Source: Photorhabdus caribbeanensis (GTDB lineage Bacteria > Pseudomonadota > Gammaproteobacteria > Enterobacterales > Enterobacteriaceae). Taken from it: a stretch of 64,000 nt of DNA. The position numbers and the translations under genes were made by a program. The notes under the pieces are model-generated. The model made no database searches, was not told where the DNA came from, and saw only the letters and a list, made by a program, of their open reading frames with translations. Positions within the stretch are counted from its first letter, which is position 1. Each line of letters begins with the position of its first letter. Positions 44,690 through 53,871 of this stretch are shown here, in pieces. The stretch is from the NCBI RefSeq assembly GCF_018448885.1, contig NZ_RCWB01000007.1:62001-126000 (forward strand), read 5' to 3'.

Positions 44690-44847
44690 AGTCCACCGTA
44701 TGAATGAGTAAGTGCAGTTATTCTACCGCTAACAAATACCAGCAATCTCAACCTGAGTTATACAATAAAAATTGTTACTACAAAAACATTTCAAACTTGA
44801 CATCCTCCCCCATTTTCGCATTTCGTGACTTAAGAGGGGGATTCCCG

Positions 44848-45433
44848 TTAGTGGGCGACGGCTGATCGCTCTGCGTCAGGTTCCTGCTTCAACGGGCGGC
44901 CTGACCGCTCCATCCCTCCACAGGCAAGCACAGCATGCCCTGCCGCTAAAATGTTACGAGCGCCGTTTACATCTGCGTTCGCGGTATATCCACACACTTG
45001 GCACACGAATTGACTCTGCGACAAGCGGTTCTCTTTTGCTGTATGACCGCAACATGCGCACCGCCGGCTGGTGTATGCCGGAGGGATTGCCTGTACCGTC
45101 ATGTTTTCGTTTCCATACAGGCGATTTCGCTGCCAGTGTTTTATCGAAGCAACGCTGCCATGCCCCATGTCAGTCTTTCAGTTTTTGTTGAAGGTTATCA
45201 GTGTAAGCTTCCTGTAAGAAGGCATATTCCGGTGTTTTTTTCCACCCCGTGAGCATGCGGTTGAGTTCAAACGCGGAGGGAAGTTTTCCGCCAAAATCCA
45301 GAATGTGTTTTGTTACCTCAAGTCCGTGATCCCAGACAAAACGAGCACACCCGCATAACTGTCGCAAACGCTGCGACTGTTCTTCCGTTGGCTCTGGTCT
45401 GAACTTGCAGGCTTTCAGTATTAGCATTATCAT
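44848..45433 (-). pseudogene. tnpB: Internally deleted TnpB (IS605 OrfB)
   Basis: The N-terminal part (45433-45170, about 87 codons from the MLILKACKFRPEPTEEQ region) ends at a stop right after NLQQKLKD. The C-terminal part (45168-44848) is in another frame and carries the zinc ribbon (CACCGH and CQVCGY) and the end of the RuvC-like domain ([11 protein letters not shown]). A normal TnpB is about 370-400 residues, so roughly 200 codons of the nuclease core, including the first RuvC acidic residues, are missing. It cannot be an active RNA-guided nuclease. The matching tnpA looks intact. Confidence 0.85.
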
Positions 45434-45485
45434 TCAGTGTGTAGTAGGCTTATTCTCTATTTTACTGTGCCTTCGACTAACTTCA

Positions 45486-45890
45486 ATGCAAAAATACACA
45501 ATTAATCGTTCACGACATGCCGCCTTTATTTTGCATGTACATCTTGTGTTTGTGACCAAATACCGTCGAAAGATTCTTGGCGAGCCACACTATGCCGCCT
45601 TTCATCAGTATGCAGGTGAGATCTGCCGTGACTTCGGCGCAGAACTTAAAGAGAGTCACGGCGATTTAGATCATGTTCATATGCTGATTGAGTATCCACC
45701 GACCGTTCAGCTATCGATATTAGTTAACTCGCTGAAAGCAGTCACCTCCCGTCGCTTACGTAATGAGTTTCTGGACTTACGCGAAGCATACGGAAAGGCG
45801 GTTCTCTGGTCTCGCTCCTACTTTGCGGGTTCATGCGGTGGAGCGCCGCTGGAAGTGGTGAAACAATACATTCAACATCAGCGTGGCTGA
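45486..45890 (+). CDS. tnpA: IS200/IS605 family transposase TnpA (Y1 HUH)
   Basis: 134 residues from the ATG at 45486. The HUH motif is seen in DLDHVHMLIEYPP (about residues 61-73) and the catalytic tyrosine in the last helix, VVKQYIQHQ (about residue 128). The N-terminal HAAFILHVHLVFVTKYRRK is typical of the family. It nicks and joins single-stranded transposon ends at subterminal hairpins. The upstream extension of the frame to 45405 overlaps the tnpB start and was rejected. No frame damage is visible, so it may be active. Confidence 0.9.
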   Translation: MQKYTINRSRHAAFILHVHLVFVTKYRRKILGEPHYAAFHQYAGEICRDFGAELKESHGDLDHVHMLIEYPPTVQLSILVNSLKAVTSRRLRNEFLDLREAYGKAVLWSRSYFAGSCGGAPLEVVKQYIQHQRG

Positions 45891-46079
45891 TGATTCTACG
45901 GGCTTTTCAAGCCCATCCCAATTCCCCTCCCACCTGATGTCGGCGGAAGTACCCTTTGGAGCTAAAGATAGATGTTGCTTAAATCTATAAAGAGATCTTT
46001 TTCATTCAAAAATACTCAATACAATTCCGGTGCCTCAACGGCACCGGAAATCATTTTTTCATCAATGCAGCACTAGCCA

Positions 46080-48263
46080 CTATGGATAAAAACTTTTATT
46101 CTGTTCAGCCATTTTCACTAAACACTCACAAGGTACAAATCTATCTCCATACTGGCTTTCCAGCCTACGCAGAATCTCCACCACTCTGGCACAACCAAGG
46201 CTATCAATATAACGGAATGGACCACCAAAGAATGGTGGAAAACCAATGCCAAATACCGCCCCAATATCACCATCACGCGGACTTCTGATAATGCCTTCGT
46301 CCAGACAACGAACAGCTTCATTAAGCATTAACATCACACAGCGCTGAGCAATTTCTGACGAGAGCATATGCGACTCAGGGGTTATATTCAGCAAGGTATA
46401 AATTGAGCTATCAACTTTTTTGCCTTTCTTACCCAACCGCCAGAATTTTCTGGCTTCTGATGTATACAAATAGAAACCACGCCCATTTTTCCTGCCCTTG
46501 CGACCATCTTTCAGTACAACATCGAGAGATTCAGGCGCTGCAAACCGCGGACCTAGCTGTTCTACCAGAATCGGCATGATTTTGGTGCCAACATCAATAC
46601 CGACTTCATCCAATAAATTAATCGGCCCTACCGGAAAACCAAAATTAACCAGTGCTCCATCGATATGGTCAATAGGCTCTCCTGCTACCAGACAATGAGC
46701 GGCTTCACTAATATAAGGGACAAGAATCCGGTTTACATAAAATCCGGCTTTATCACCTACCACAATAGCGGTTTTACCCTGTTTCTTCGCCAACGCAACG
46801 GCTGTAGCAATCGTTTTCTCACTAGTCCCTTGATGTGGGATAACTTCCACCAACGGCATCTTATCCACCGGACTAAAATAGTGCAGACCAATAACCTGTT
46901 CTGGTCGTTGGGCTTTTTCAGCAATCTGATGGATAGGTAATGAAGAAGTATTAGATGCAAATATGGTGTCCGGTTTAGCATTCGTTTCAATTTCTGCCAC
47001 CATTTGCTGCTTTAGTGACAAATCCTCAAACACTGCTTCAACAACAATATCAGTTTGTGCGAAACCACGATAATCCGTCGTTCCTGAAATCAGCATCATT
47101 TGTTGAGCACGCTCTGCCGGGCGTAGTCGCTTTTGCTTCACCCGTTTGGACAACAAATCCCAAGTATATTTCAATACCTGACTAATGCCCTTTTCATTAA
47201 TATCTTTAATCCGCACGGGTAGTTTGCCACGGGTGGCTGTTACATTCGCAACGCCTCCGCCCATCAAGCCACCACCTAATATACCAACGCGCTTAATTTC
47301 CGCCGGTTTCTCTGATGAACCCGTTTCATTCTTCAACGAAGTTGCAGCAAAAAACAGATTACGTAAAGCGGCAGATTCCCGTGTCATTGCCAGTTCACCA
47401 AATGCTACCGCCTCAGCCCGTAAACCCTGACTCATGCCTTTTTCAAGACCTTCTTTGACAACATCAATAATTCGTTCAGGTGCAGGATAATGCCCACGAG
47501 TTTTCGCCAAAGTCTTTTTACGAACGATATTAAACAAAAAGTATCTTCCCAAGGGGCCAACTAATAACCGTTGTTGCCACGGCAAAGGCTTACGCACAGG
47601 AATACCTTTTTTGACTTTTTCGATAGCAATGTCCAGCAGAATATCCAACGGCACAGCATCATCCACCAATCCGAGCCGTAATGCCTGTTTCGCCCGTAGC
47701 TGTTTACCTGTCAAAATGATATCCAACGCTGAACTGACGCCAATAAGTCTTGGCAACCGTTGAGTACCACCAGAACCGGGTAATAACCCAAGTTGAACTT
47801 CAGGTAATCCAAGACGAGTTTTATCATCCAGTGAACACACACGCCAATGACATGCAAGGGCCAATTCCAAACCGCCCCCCAAGCAAGCGCCATGAATTGC
47901 TGCTACGACAGGTAAGGGGTAATTAGCTATCTGAGAAAATAGTTTCTGACCTTTTTCAGCCAAATCTCGCGCATCTTCTTTGGTCTTACATCCGGCAATC
48001 ATGGAAATATCAGCACCGGCAATAAACGTATCCGGTTTACCGGAAATCAATATTAATCCTTTAAGACCAGAAGATTGCTGAGCTTGCTTGAAAACATTCA
48101 GAAACTGATCAACAAATTCTGCTTTCAGCGTATTGACCTTTTCTCCCGGCACATTAATGGTGATAACGCCGATTTTATCTGGCCTGACATCAAAATTGAA
48201 AACAGAAGCAGTTTGGTTTGTACCCGTAGTGATGGGTGCAGCATCATGTTGAGCCTGAGTCAT
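46080..48263 (-). CDS. fadJ: Fatty acid oxidation complex alpha subunit FadJ
   Basis: 727 residues from the chosen start. The N-terminal enoyl-CoA hydratase part contains [19 protein letters not shown] (about residue 120), and the C-terminal 3-hydroxyacyl-CoA dehydrogenase part starts with the NAD motif [13 protein letters not shown] (about 345), then [17 protein letters not shown]. FadJ works with FadI in beta-oxidation, mainly under anaerobic conditions in E. coli. Start at MTQAQHD has GGAGG upstream. Its ATG shares one base with the fadI stop (TAATG), so translation is coupled. A 16-codon longer frame would enter fadI. Confidence 0.96.
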   Translation of the reverse strand: MTQAQHDAAPITTGTNQTASVFNFDVRPDKIGVITINVPGEKVNTLKAEFVDQFLNVFKQAQQSSGLKGLILISGKPDTFIAGADISMIAGCKTKEDARDLAEKGQKLFSQIANYPLPVVAAIHGACLGGGLELALACHWRVCSLDDKTRLGLPEVQLGLLPGSGGTQRLPRLIGVSSALDIILTGKQLRAKQALRLGLVDDAVPLDILLDIAIEKVKKGIPVRKPLPWQQRLLVGPLGRYFLFNIVRKKTLAKTRGHYPAPERIIDVVKEGLEKGMSQGLRAEAVAFGELAMTRESAALRNLFFAATSLKNETGSSEKPAEIKRVGILGGGLMGGGVANVTATRGKLPVRIKDINEKGISQVLKYTWDLLSKRVKQKRLRPAERAQQMMLISGTTDYRGFAQTDIVVEAVFEDLSLKQQMVAEIETNAKPDTIFASNTSSLPIHQIAEKAQRPEQVIGLHYFSPVDKMPLVEVIPHQGTSEKTIATAVALAKKQGKTAIVVGDKAGFYVNRILVPYISEAAHCLVAGEPIDHIDGALVNFGFPVGPINLLDEVGIDVGTKIMPILVEQLGPRFAAPESLDVVLKDGRKGRKNGRGFYLYTSEARKFWRLGKKGKKVDSSIYTLLNITPESHMLSSEIAQRCVMLMLNEAVRCLDEGIIRSPRDGDIGAVFGIGFPPFFGGPFRYIDSLGCARVVEILRRLESQYGDRFVPCECLVKMAEQNKSFYP

Positions 48264-49573
48264 TATTCCACCTCCAATACCATAGCAGTACCCAACCCGC
48301 CAGCAGCACAAGCGGTTGTCAACCCAAGCCCACCGCCACGACGACGCAACTCATTCAATACTTGCGTCACCATACGAGCGCCTGTCGCTGCGAATGGGTG
48401 CCCATAAGCGATTGAACCACCTAAAACATTAAATTTGTCCATATCGACTTCACCAATTGCTTGAGCACGCCCTAATTTATTACGAGCAAATTCATCACTG
48501 GCAAACATTTTCAAGTTTGCCAATGTCTGAGCTGCAAAAGCTTCATGCATATCGATTAAAGTCAGATCTTTCAGTGTAATACCTGCACGATCGAGTGCTA
48601 TTGGCGTGGCGTATGATGGCCCTAATAACATATCTTGCCAGACATCAATGGCTGAAAATGCATAACTACGCAGATAACCAAGCGGTTTTGTTCCCAACGC
48701 CTTAGCCACTGATTCACGCATCAATATGACTGCCGCCGCACCATCCGTCAGCGGTGTACTATTTGCAGCAGTGACCGTGCCGTACTTACGGTCAAATGCC
48801 GGACGCAGCTTCGCATAAGAGGTCAGTACAGAATTTTTACGAACATTATTATCTTCAAGCAATGCTTCACGGTACGGTGGGAAGTGAGCTGTCATGACTT
48901 CATCAGCTAACAATCCCTGCTCCCAAGCTTTCGCTGCCAGAATATGGGAGCGGTGTGCTAACGCATCCTGATCTTCTCGACTGATACGGTAAGTCTTCGC
49001 CATCTGTTCTGCGGTATCTCCCATACGCAGACCTGTCGAATACTCCGCTACCGCCGGAGATACAGGCAATAAATCGCGAAATTTAAGGCGGCTAAGTAAC
49101 TTAAGGCGTTGCGATAGCGTTTTAGCCTTATTCATATCCACCAGAGTACGAGCCAGGGATTTAGTCACGCCAATCGGCAATACAGACGAGGAATCTGCTC
49201 CACCAGCAATCCCAATATTCACCGAGCCAGCCATAATGCTTTCAGCCACATTGGCAATCGCCTGAAAACTGGTGGCACACGCGCGGGATACACTGTAAGC
49301 ATCAGTACTCACACTTAACCCAGCACCGAGAACGATCTCACGGGCAATATTTGGCGCCTCAGGCATTTGCACTACTTGCCCAAATACCAGTTGGTCAATC
49401 TTTTCAGGGAGTAAACCACTCCTAGTCACGAGTTCGCTGACAACTGATTTACCCAAATCCACAGCCGGTATGCCGTGATACGATGTTGCCTGTTTAGCAA
49501 ATGGAATGCGTAGCCCACTGACAATGGCGATACGCTCACCTTGCTGTGTCACTTTTGTTAAAGGACGACTCAT
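48263..49573 (-). CDS. fadI: Acetyl-CoA acyltransferase FadI
   Basis: 436 residues, thiolase fold. The acylation Cys is in [12 protein letters not shown] (about residue 96), with HEAFAAQ and the C-terminal [13 protein letters not shown] second Cys. It cleaves 3-ketoacyl-CoA to acetyl-CoA and a shortened acyl-CoA, and forms a complex with FadJ, whose gene overlaps its stop. CAGGAG precedes the ATG. A 13-bp palindrome resembling a FadR operator lies 67-79 bases upstream, so repression by FadR in the absence of long-chain acyl-CoA is expected. Confidence 0.96.
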   Translation of the reverse strand: MSRPLTKVTQQGERIAIVSGLRIPFAKQATSYHGIPAVDLGKSVVSELVTRSGLLPEKIDQLVFGQVVQMPEAPNIAREIVLGAGLSVSTDAYSVSRACATSFQAIANVAESIMAGSVNIGIAGGADSSSVLPIGVTKSLARTLVDMNKAKTLSQRLKLLSRLKFRDLLPVSPAVAEYSTGLRMGDTAEQMAKTYRISREDQDALAHRSHILAAKAWEQGLLADEVMTAHFPPYREALLEDNNVRKNSVLTSYAKLRPAFDRKYGTVTAANSTPLTDGAAAVILMRESVAKALGTKPLGYLRSYAFSAIDVWQDMLLGPSYATPIALDRAGITLKDLTLIDMHEAFAAQTLANLKMFASDEFARNKLGRAQAIGEVDMDKFNVLGGSIAYGHPFAATGARMVTQVLNELRRRGGGLGLTTACAAGGLGTAMVLEVE

Positions 49574-49639
49574 AACGGCTCCTGAAAGATTATCGTTAAC
49601 TGAATCAAATTACTGAAAAAACTTTTCAACCAATCTGGA

Positions 49640-49652
49640 CAGGTCTGACCTG
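49640..49652 (-). promoter_or_regulatory. FadR-like operator upstream of fadI
   Basis: CAGGTC-T-GACCTG is a perfect palindrome matching the FadR core GGTCNGACC, upstream of fadI. Confidence 0.65.
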
Positions 49653-50056
49653 ATAGATCATTGTTAGCGTAATGTTTATAAATAGCAAACCTGAATAAAT
49701 CAAAAATGAGAGGGAGCGCAACTTTAATTTATTTAATAGCTAAATGGTTTCAATACTTAATTCGAACATGTTCGCAAGCTTTTATGCGACACCAGCCTAT
49801 TACACCAGTCACAATTTCATTACTAAAATATTCATAATGAATTTTAATATTTTATCTCTCTTAAACTACCGGGAAACTTGCACTACCCCTAAGAATATTT
49901 ATCTGCCGAAATTTGATCTTAAAAAATCGTTTTTAAACGTTTTTATTAATATCAAAAATCATTTTTTTGTTAACTGAGTCGCGTTTTTGATATCAACTTG
50001 GTAATATTTTGAAAACATTCTTGCAACACCAACTGTTATCAGACCTATACTTCACG

Positions 50057-50073
50057 ACTGGTCTGATTTGTCA
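50057..50073 (+). promoter_or_regulatory. FadR operator upstream of fadL
   Basis: ACTGGTCTGATTTGTCA, with CAGACCTATAC just upstream, reproduces the E. coli fadL operator region almost base for base (CACTGGTCTGATTTC in E. coli, from memory). It lies 83 bases before the fadL ATG. Confidence 0.75.
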
Positions 50074-50155
50074 TCAAGACAAACCGACCCTACAATCCTG
50101 CGCTCCTTGCTAAGATAAGTGGCATAGTTAAATAATAAACAAGAGGGTTTTGGTT

Positions 50156-51481
50156 ATGAACCAGAAAAACCTGTTCACCCGTTCAGCATTAGCGGTTGCA
50201 GTGGCAATAATTTCATCGAATGCTGGCGCTGCTGGTTTCCAGTTAAATGAATTTTCTACTTCGGCTTTGGGCCGCGCTTTTTCCGGGGAAGGCGTTGTTG
50301 CTGATAACGCAACGGTAGGAAGTCGTAACCCAGCAGCAATGACACTGTTTGATCGCCCATCATTTTCTATTGGCGCTATCTATATCAACCCTGATGTTGA
50401 TATTAGCGGTAAATCCCCAGTAACGGGCAAAAGCACTAACGCTAAAAATATCGCGCCTACTGCTTGGATACCTAACCTACATTTCATTATGCCAATCGAT
50501 GATCAATGGTTTGTTGGTACTTCGGTCACTACCAACTTCGGCTTGGCAACCGATTTTAGTAATAACTATGAAGCAGGCCCTATCGGCGGTAAAACTGACC
50601 TGACAACGCTGAACTTCAACTTAAGCGGTGCTTATAAGCTGAATGATCACTTTAGCTTTGGTTTAGGGCTGAACGCGGTTTACGCGGATGCAGAAATCGT
50701 CCGTCATGCGGGCGCTCTGTCGTATCACCCTAAATTGCCAAAAGGTCTCATAAAACCAACAGATGAAGTTGCTAATCTGTCAGGTAAAGATTGGGGCTAT
50801 GGCTGGAACGCAGGTATCATGTATGAAGTGGATGAAAATAACCGCTACAGCTTGACTTATCGTTCTAAAGTTAAAATTAAGTTTAAAGACGGTGACTATA
50901 AAAACGACATACCTGTTCAGCTAGGTCAAATGGCGCAAAAAATGGGAATAAATTTACCGGGTACTGGAGGCCAAACCATTGGCGGTAGATTGGATCTCAA
51001 TTTGCCTGATATCTGGGAAGTTTCTGGTTATAACCGTGTAGCACCTAAATGGGCTATCCACTATAGCCTGGCATACACAGGCTGGAGTGAGTTTAATGAA
51101 CTGAAAGGGACCAGAAATAAAGATGGATCTGTCCTGTTTAGTAAACATGAAGGCTTTAAAGATGCCTACCGTATTGCTTTAGGTACAACGTATTATCACG
51201 ATGACAACTGGACATTCCGTACAGGTATCGCCTTTGACGACAGCCCGATTCCTGCTGAAAACCGTTCTATCTCCATTCCGGATCAAGATCGTTTCTGGCT
51301 GAGTGCAGGCGCAACCTACGCATTTAACAAAGATGCTTCTGTTGATGTAGGTATTTCATATATGCATGGTCAGAAAGTCACCGTTAAAGAGAAATTGTCT
51401 GAAGCGTTGCCTAACGCATATGAATTCGAAGCTAAAGGCACTGCTTGGTTGTACGGTGTGAACTTCAACTACGCATTCTAA
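50156..51481 (+). CDS. fadL: Long-chain fatty acid outer-membrane transporter FadL
   Basis: 441 residues with a clear signal peptide (cleavage near residues 24-25, after SNAGA). Mature protein starts [20 protein letters not shown], the N-terminal hatch of the FadL beta-barrel, and ends in NFNYAF, the aromatic C-terminus of outer-membrane proteins. It brings exogenous long-chain fatty acids across the outer membrane to FadD, FadI and FadJ. Start at 50156 has AGAGGG upstream; a TTG two codons earlier is too close to it. A FadR site and a strong terminator flank the gene. Confidence 0.96.
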   Translation: MNQKNLFTRSALAVAVAIISSNAGAAGFQLNEFSTSALGRAFSGEGVVADNATVGSRNPAAMTLFDRPSFSIGAIYINPDVDISGKSPVTGKSTNAKNIAPTAWIPNLHFIMPIDDQWFVGTSVTTNFGLATDFSNNYEAGPIGGKTDLTTLNFNLSGAYKLNDHFSFGLGLNAVYADAEIVRHAGALSYHPKLPKGLIKPTDEVANLSGKDWGYGWNAGIMYEVDENNRYSLTYRSKVKIKFKDGDYKNDIPVQLGQMAQKMGINLPGTGGQTIGGRLDLNLPDIWEVSGYNRVAPKWAIHYSLAYTGWSEFNELKGTRNKDGSVLFSKHEGFKDAYRIALGTTYYHDDNWTFRTGIAFDDSPIPAENRSISIPDQDRFWLSAGATYAFNKDASVDVGISYMHGQKVTVKEKLSEALPNAYEFEAKGTAWLYGVNFNYAF

Positions 51482-51494
51482 TAATATGCCACTC

Positions 51495-51532
51495 TAAAAA
51501 AGGATAGCGATATTATTGCTATCCTTTTTTAT
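51495..51532. terminator. Bidirectional terminator between fadL and mlaA
   Basis: AAAAAAGGATAGC and GCTATCCTTTTTT form a 13-bp perfect stem with flanking A and T runs, 15 bases after the fadL stop. It could terminate convergent transcription from both sides. Confidence 0.85.
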
Positions 51533-51562
51533 CTACGCAGCTAAAAACCCAATAAGGAGTTA

Positions 51563-52318
51563 TCAATCATCAATACTATCTAAATCATCCTGTAATGCTT
51601 CAGCATTTGGATTTTTCGTGGCTTCCAGTTTACCGCCGCTTGCCATAAAATCATGGCTCTGGAAGTAAGCCTCACGCATCATCAAATAGGGATCTGACGA
51701 GTTCTTCAACAAGCCATCAGAATCCAGTAAACGAGCACGGGTTTCAATCCCTTCAAATGCCCACTTACCGGCTGACATCCAAATAGTCAGATAACTCAGC
51801 ATTGGATAAGTCATATCCGCCCAGTCTCCCCCTTCATCACGTAGGGTAAAACTGCCATAGCCCGGTAATACAACATAAGGGCCATACCCCACCTTATGAT
51901 AGCCCAGAGTACTCCCAAAGCGTTTTGACTCTTCTTTTGCCAATTTAGGGTTTGCCATCGTTGCAACATCAATCAGCCCCCCCATACCCAAAATGGTATT
52001 CAGGAAAAAACGATTAAAATGTTTCATCCCCTGATATGGATTACCACGCAAGAAACTGTTTACCATACTAGCCGGCTCTTCGAGATTACTCAGAAAATTA
52101 CCCAAACCATTTCGAGCAGGCATCGGCACATAATCACGCCACACTACCGCGACTGGACGTAAAACATAAGGGTCAAGAACATCATAATTAAAGTTGAACA
52201 TTGTACGGTTAAAGCCTTCCAGTGGGTCTGAACGCCCCTGTTCAACAGTATCAGATGAATTAGCGCATCCAACTAGTAATACGGCGGTAAGAGCGATTCC
52301 GCCCAAACGATACTTCAT
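51563..52318 (-). CDS. mlaA: Outer-membrane lipoprotein MlaA (VacJ)
   Basis: 251 residues. A lipoprotein signal ends in LLVGC, with the lipidated Cys at residue 18. The mature part contains the MlaA signature (DPLEGFNRTMFNFNYDVLD and RPVAVVWRDYVPMPARNGL). MlaA sits in the outer membrane with OmpF/C and removes mislocalised phospholipids from the outer leaflet, passing them to MlaC. Start at MKYRLGG follows GGAGA; an ATG four codons upstream was rejected for poor spacing. As in E. coli it sits next to argW. Confidence 0.95.
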   Translation of the reverse strand: MKYRLGGIALTAVLLVGCANSSDTVEQGRSDPLEGFNRTMFNFNYDVLDPYVLRPVAVVWRDYVPMPARNGLGNFLSNLEEPASMVNSFLRGNPYQGMKHFNRFFLNTILGMGGLIDVATMANPKLAKEESKRFGSTLGYHKVGYGPYVVLPGYGSFTLRDEGGDWADMTYPMLSYLTIWMSAGKWAFEGIETRARLLDSDGLLKNSSDPYLMMREAYFQSHDFMASGGKLEATKNPNAEALQDDLDSIDD

Positions 52319-52506
52319 ACATCTCTCCAAGTAATAACCTTCTAGATCCGGCAGATCAGTTTTTGCACGACTCGCCGATAATCATCAATAATATAAATAT
52401 TACTGACAATCCAACTTGAATGGTACTCAATTCAAGCGATCACTAAATAGGCAAACAGTTTATAACGCCTTATATTATGAATGAAAAGCCGTTATAATGA
52501 AGCTAT

Positions 52507-52578
52507 GTCCCCTTAGTTAAATGGATATAACAAGCCCCTCCTAAGGGCTAATTGCTGGTTCGATTCCAGCAGGGGACG
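52507..52578 (+). tRNA. argW: tRNA-Arg (anticodon CCU)
   Basis: A clear cloverleaf. Acceptor stem GTCCCCT pairs with AGGGGAC, the anticodon stem AGCCC/GGGCT carries loop CTCCTAA (anticodon CCT at 52540-52542), and the T arm is CTGG-TTCGATT-CCAG. CCA is encoded (52579-52581). The sequence is almost identical to E. coli argW, a well-known prophage and island integration site. Accessory genes begin immediately downstream. Confidence 0.97.
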
Positions 52579-52839
52579 CCAGTCTAATGCTAATAAACAT
52601 AACCTTCCGCTAACAGAATTTCTTTAAAAACAGCCCTTCTCCACCTTTGTCGTAGAAGATGTTTGTATGTTGTCAGATCACATTAAGCACAAAAAACCCC
52701 ACCAGATAATTGATGAGGCTTATTTTTATATTTCTGGAGCTTTCAATCGATTATTTTTAGCTTAAACGACAGGTATTAGCCTGTAGACAACGGTTTCAAG
52801 ATAATTTAAAGATCGTAACTCAGCCATAATTCTCTTCTT

Positions 52840-53274
52840 CTAAGGCTCTTCTGTACCGTCGATCTCCAATGCAGCTTTATCAAATGTATAAAGCGGTGAA
52901 ACCGACTCTTTATTTTTTATTCCATACCGCTGAGACTTATTCACTATCAATGCATCCGCAAAGTCGGCCTGCTTAGTCTTACCGCCGCATTTAATCGGTT
53001 TTGCATTGATATAGTCATCCAATGCACACCAGAGCGCATGACCATCTTCGAAGACAACATTAGGCTCTTCAATAAGCCTGTGCAACACTTTCACCAGAGA
53101 CTCTTTAGGTAGCAAGTAACGCTTGCCTCTCAATGTCCAGATTGTCTCAACTAAGACTACATCTGTGATTAAGATTTTTTGATTACCTTCAAAGAGTGCA
53201 TTGGCCTTTTGAGATTGGTTCGCATCATCTTGCAGCAGATACCTGAGTAAGACGTTTGTGTCTACCGCAATCAT
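52840..53274 (-). CDS. PIN-domain toxin (VapC-like)
   Basis: 144 residues. The PIN fold is shown by the N-terminal AVDTNVLLRYLL (Asp5), VLVETIWTL (Glu near 43), FADALI (Asp near 103) and TFDKAA. These are the four acidic metal-binding positions of VapC-type ribonucleases, which cleave tRNA or rRNA. Its ATG shares one base with the stop of the upstream AbrB-like gene (TGATG), the usual antitoxin-toxin overlap. All key acids are present, so it is probably functional. RNA target unknown. Confidence 0.85.
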   Translation of the reverse strand: MIAVDTNVLLRYLLQDDANQSQKANALFEGNQKILITDVVLVETIWTLRGKRYLLPKESLVKVLHRLIEEPNVVFEDGHALWCALDDYINAKPIKCGGKTKQADFADALIVNKSQRYGIKNKESVSPLYTFDKAALEIDGTEEP

Positions 53275-53492
53275 CAGTGCATGCCACTCTCAAGTGATTC
53301 TTCTTCACTCACCTGGTGATCGGTCAAGACATCCTTCAATATCCCCTTCGCGGCACCTTTGCGCTTTGTGACAATTGAAATGACCCCTTTTCGGCTGACA
53401 AAACTCTCATACTCATCACCTGGCTGAATGCCAGCTATCAAACATTGCTCAAGCGGTAACGTCACCTGCCTTTTTTGGCTAACTATTGGCAT
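53274..53492 (-). CDS. AbrB/MazE-type antitoxin
   Basis: 72 residues from MPIVSQKRQVTLPLEQCL. The SQKRQVTLP start and IQPGDEYESFVSRKGVISI pattern are the swapped-hairpin AbrB DNA-binding fold found in VapB-type antitoxins. The acidic C-terminal tail (TDHQVSEEESLES) would bind the PIN toxin. Start set at 53492, 7 bases after AGAGG; the frame is open 35 codons further but runs into the neighbouring repeat. It precedes the toxin and probably represses the operon. Confidence 0.82.
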   Translation of the reverse strand: MPIVSQKRQVTLPLEQCLIAGIQPGDEYESFVSRKGVISIVTKRKGAAKGILKDVLTDHQVSEEESLESGMH

Positions 53493-53560
53493 ACAACACC
53501 TCTTTACTAAATTTAAAAAGTAAAGATATGCGTATCTTTGTATGTTGTCAACAGTAAATA

Positions 53561-53687
53561 TATACCCAATGGATTTCAAGATGGATCGCGACGGCAAGGG
53601 AGCGAATCCCCGGGAGCATAGATAACTATGTGACCAAGGTGAGCGAGTACAGCCAACAAAGAGTCAACTTGAAAGATAACGGGTATA
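53561..53687. repeat. ERIC (enterobacterial repetitive intergenic consensus) element
   Basis: 127 bases from TATACCC to GGGTATA, exactly the canonical ERIC length, with GGGAGCGAATCCCCGGGAGC and GTGACCAAGGTGAGCGAG matching the ERIC core and a GGGTATA/TATACCC terminal inverted repeat. Such elements are non-autonomous and sit in intergenic DNA, where they form long hairpins in RNA. Confidence 0.9.
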
Positions 53688-53771
53688 GAATCTTTTTTTG
53701 AATTACATGACAACTCGCTATCATCAATAAATTGAAAGTAAGTTACGTATGCATATCAGAAGGAGAATAAT

Positions 53772-53855
53772 ATGGATTGCTGCTGGTCTTCATTAATTGG
53801 AAATAATGCCGGTAAAAGCCGACATTATTTTATTAATTGGTCATCGAATAGGTAA
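53772..53855 (+). CDS. Possible 27-residue small protein
   Basis: ATG is preceded by AAGGAG six bases upstream, a strong ribosome site. The reading frame is 27 codons (MDCCWSSLIGNNAGKSRHYF, then INWSSNR) and ends just before the dctA stop on the opposite strand. Not recognised. It is too short for coding statistics, so this is speculative. Confidence 0.25.
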   Translation: MDCCWSSLIGNNAGKSRHYFINWSSNR

Positions 53856-53871
53856 AAACCTAAAGATCTAC

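Larger units (their letters stand above)
44800..45960. mobile_element. IS200/IS605-type insertion sequence with divergent tnpA and degenerate tnpB
   Basis: Divergent tnpA (plus) and tnpB remnant (minus) are flanked by subterminal hairpins, the IS605 layout. Left side: CCTCCCCC (44804-44811) pairs with AGGGGG (44835-44840) around a loop. Right side: the imperfect-free hairpin GGGCTT-TTC-AAGCCC (45900-45914). No terminal inverted repeats or target duplication are expected for this family. The exact ends are estimates. It is inserted between sixA and fadJ. Confidence 0.8.
49574..50155. other. Divergent regulatory region of fadI and fadL
   Basis: 582 bases. It holds FadR-like sites for both genes. 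E. coli has yfcZ here, and I see no equivalent. A 77-codon plus-strand frame at 49744-49977 is AT-driven and not protein-like; I call no gene. Confidence 0.6.
53493..53871. other. Intergenic region between the toxin-antitoxin pair and dctA
   Basis: About 380 bases. It includes the antitoxin promoter area with GTATCTTTGTAT, the ERIC element and a short plus-strand open frame with a strong ribosome site (listed separately). Confidence 0.55.

Noticed and set aside
49744-49977. 77-codon plus-strand frame between fadI and fadL
   Set aside because: Composition follows the AT-rich spacer, there is no ribosome site, and it lies in the FadR-controlled promoter region.
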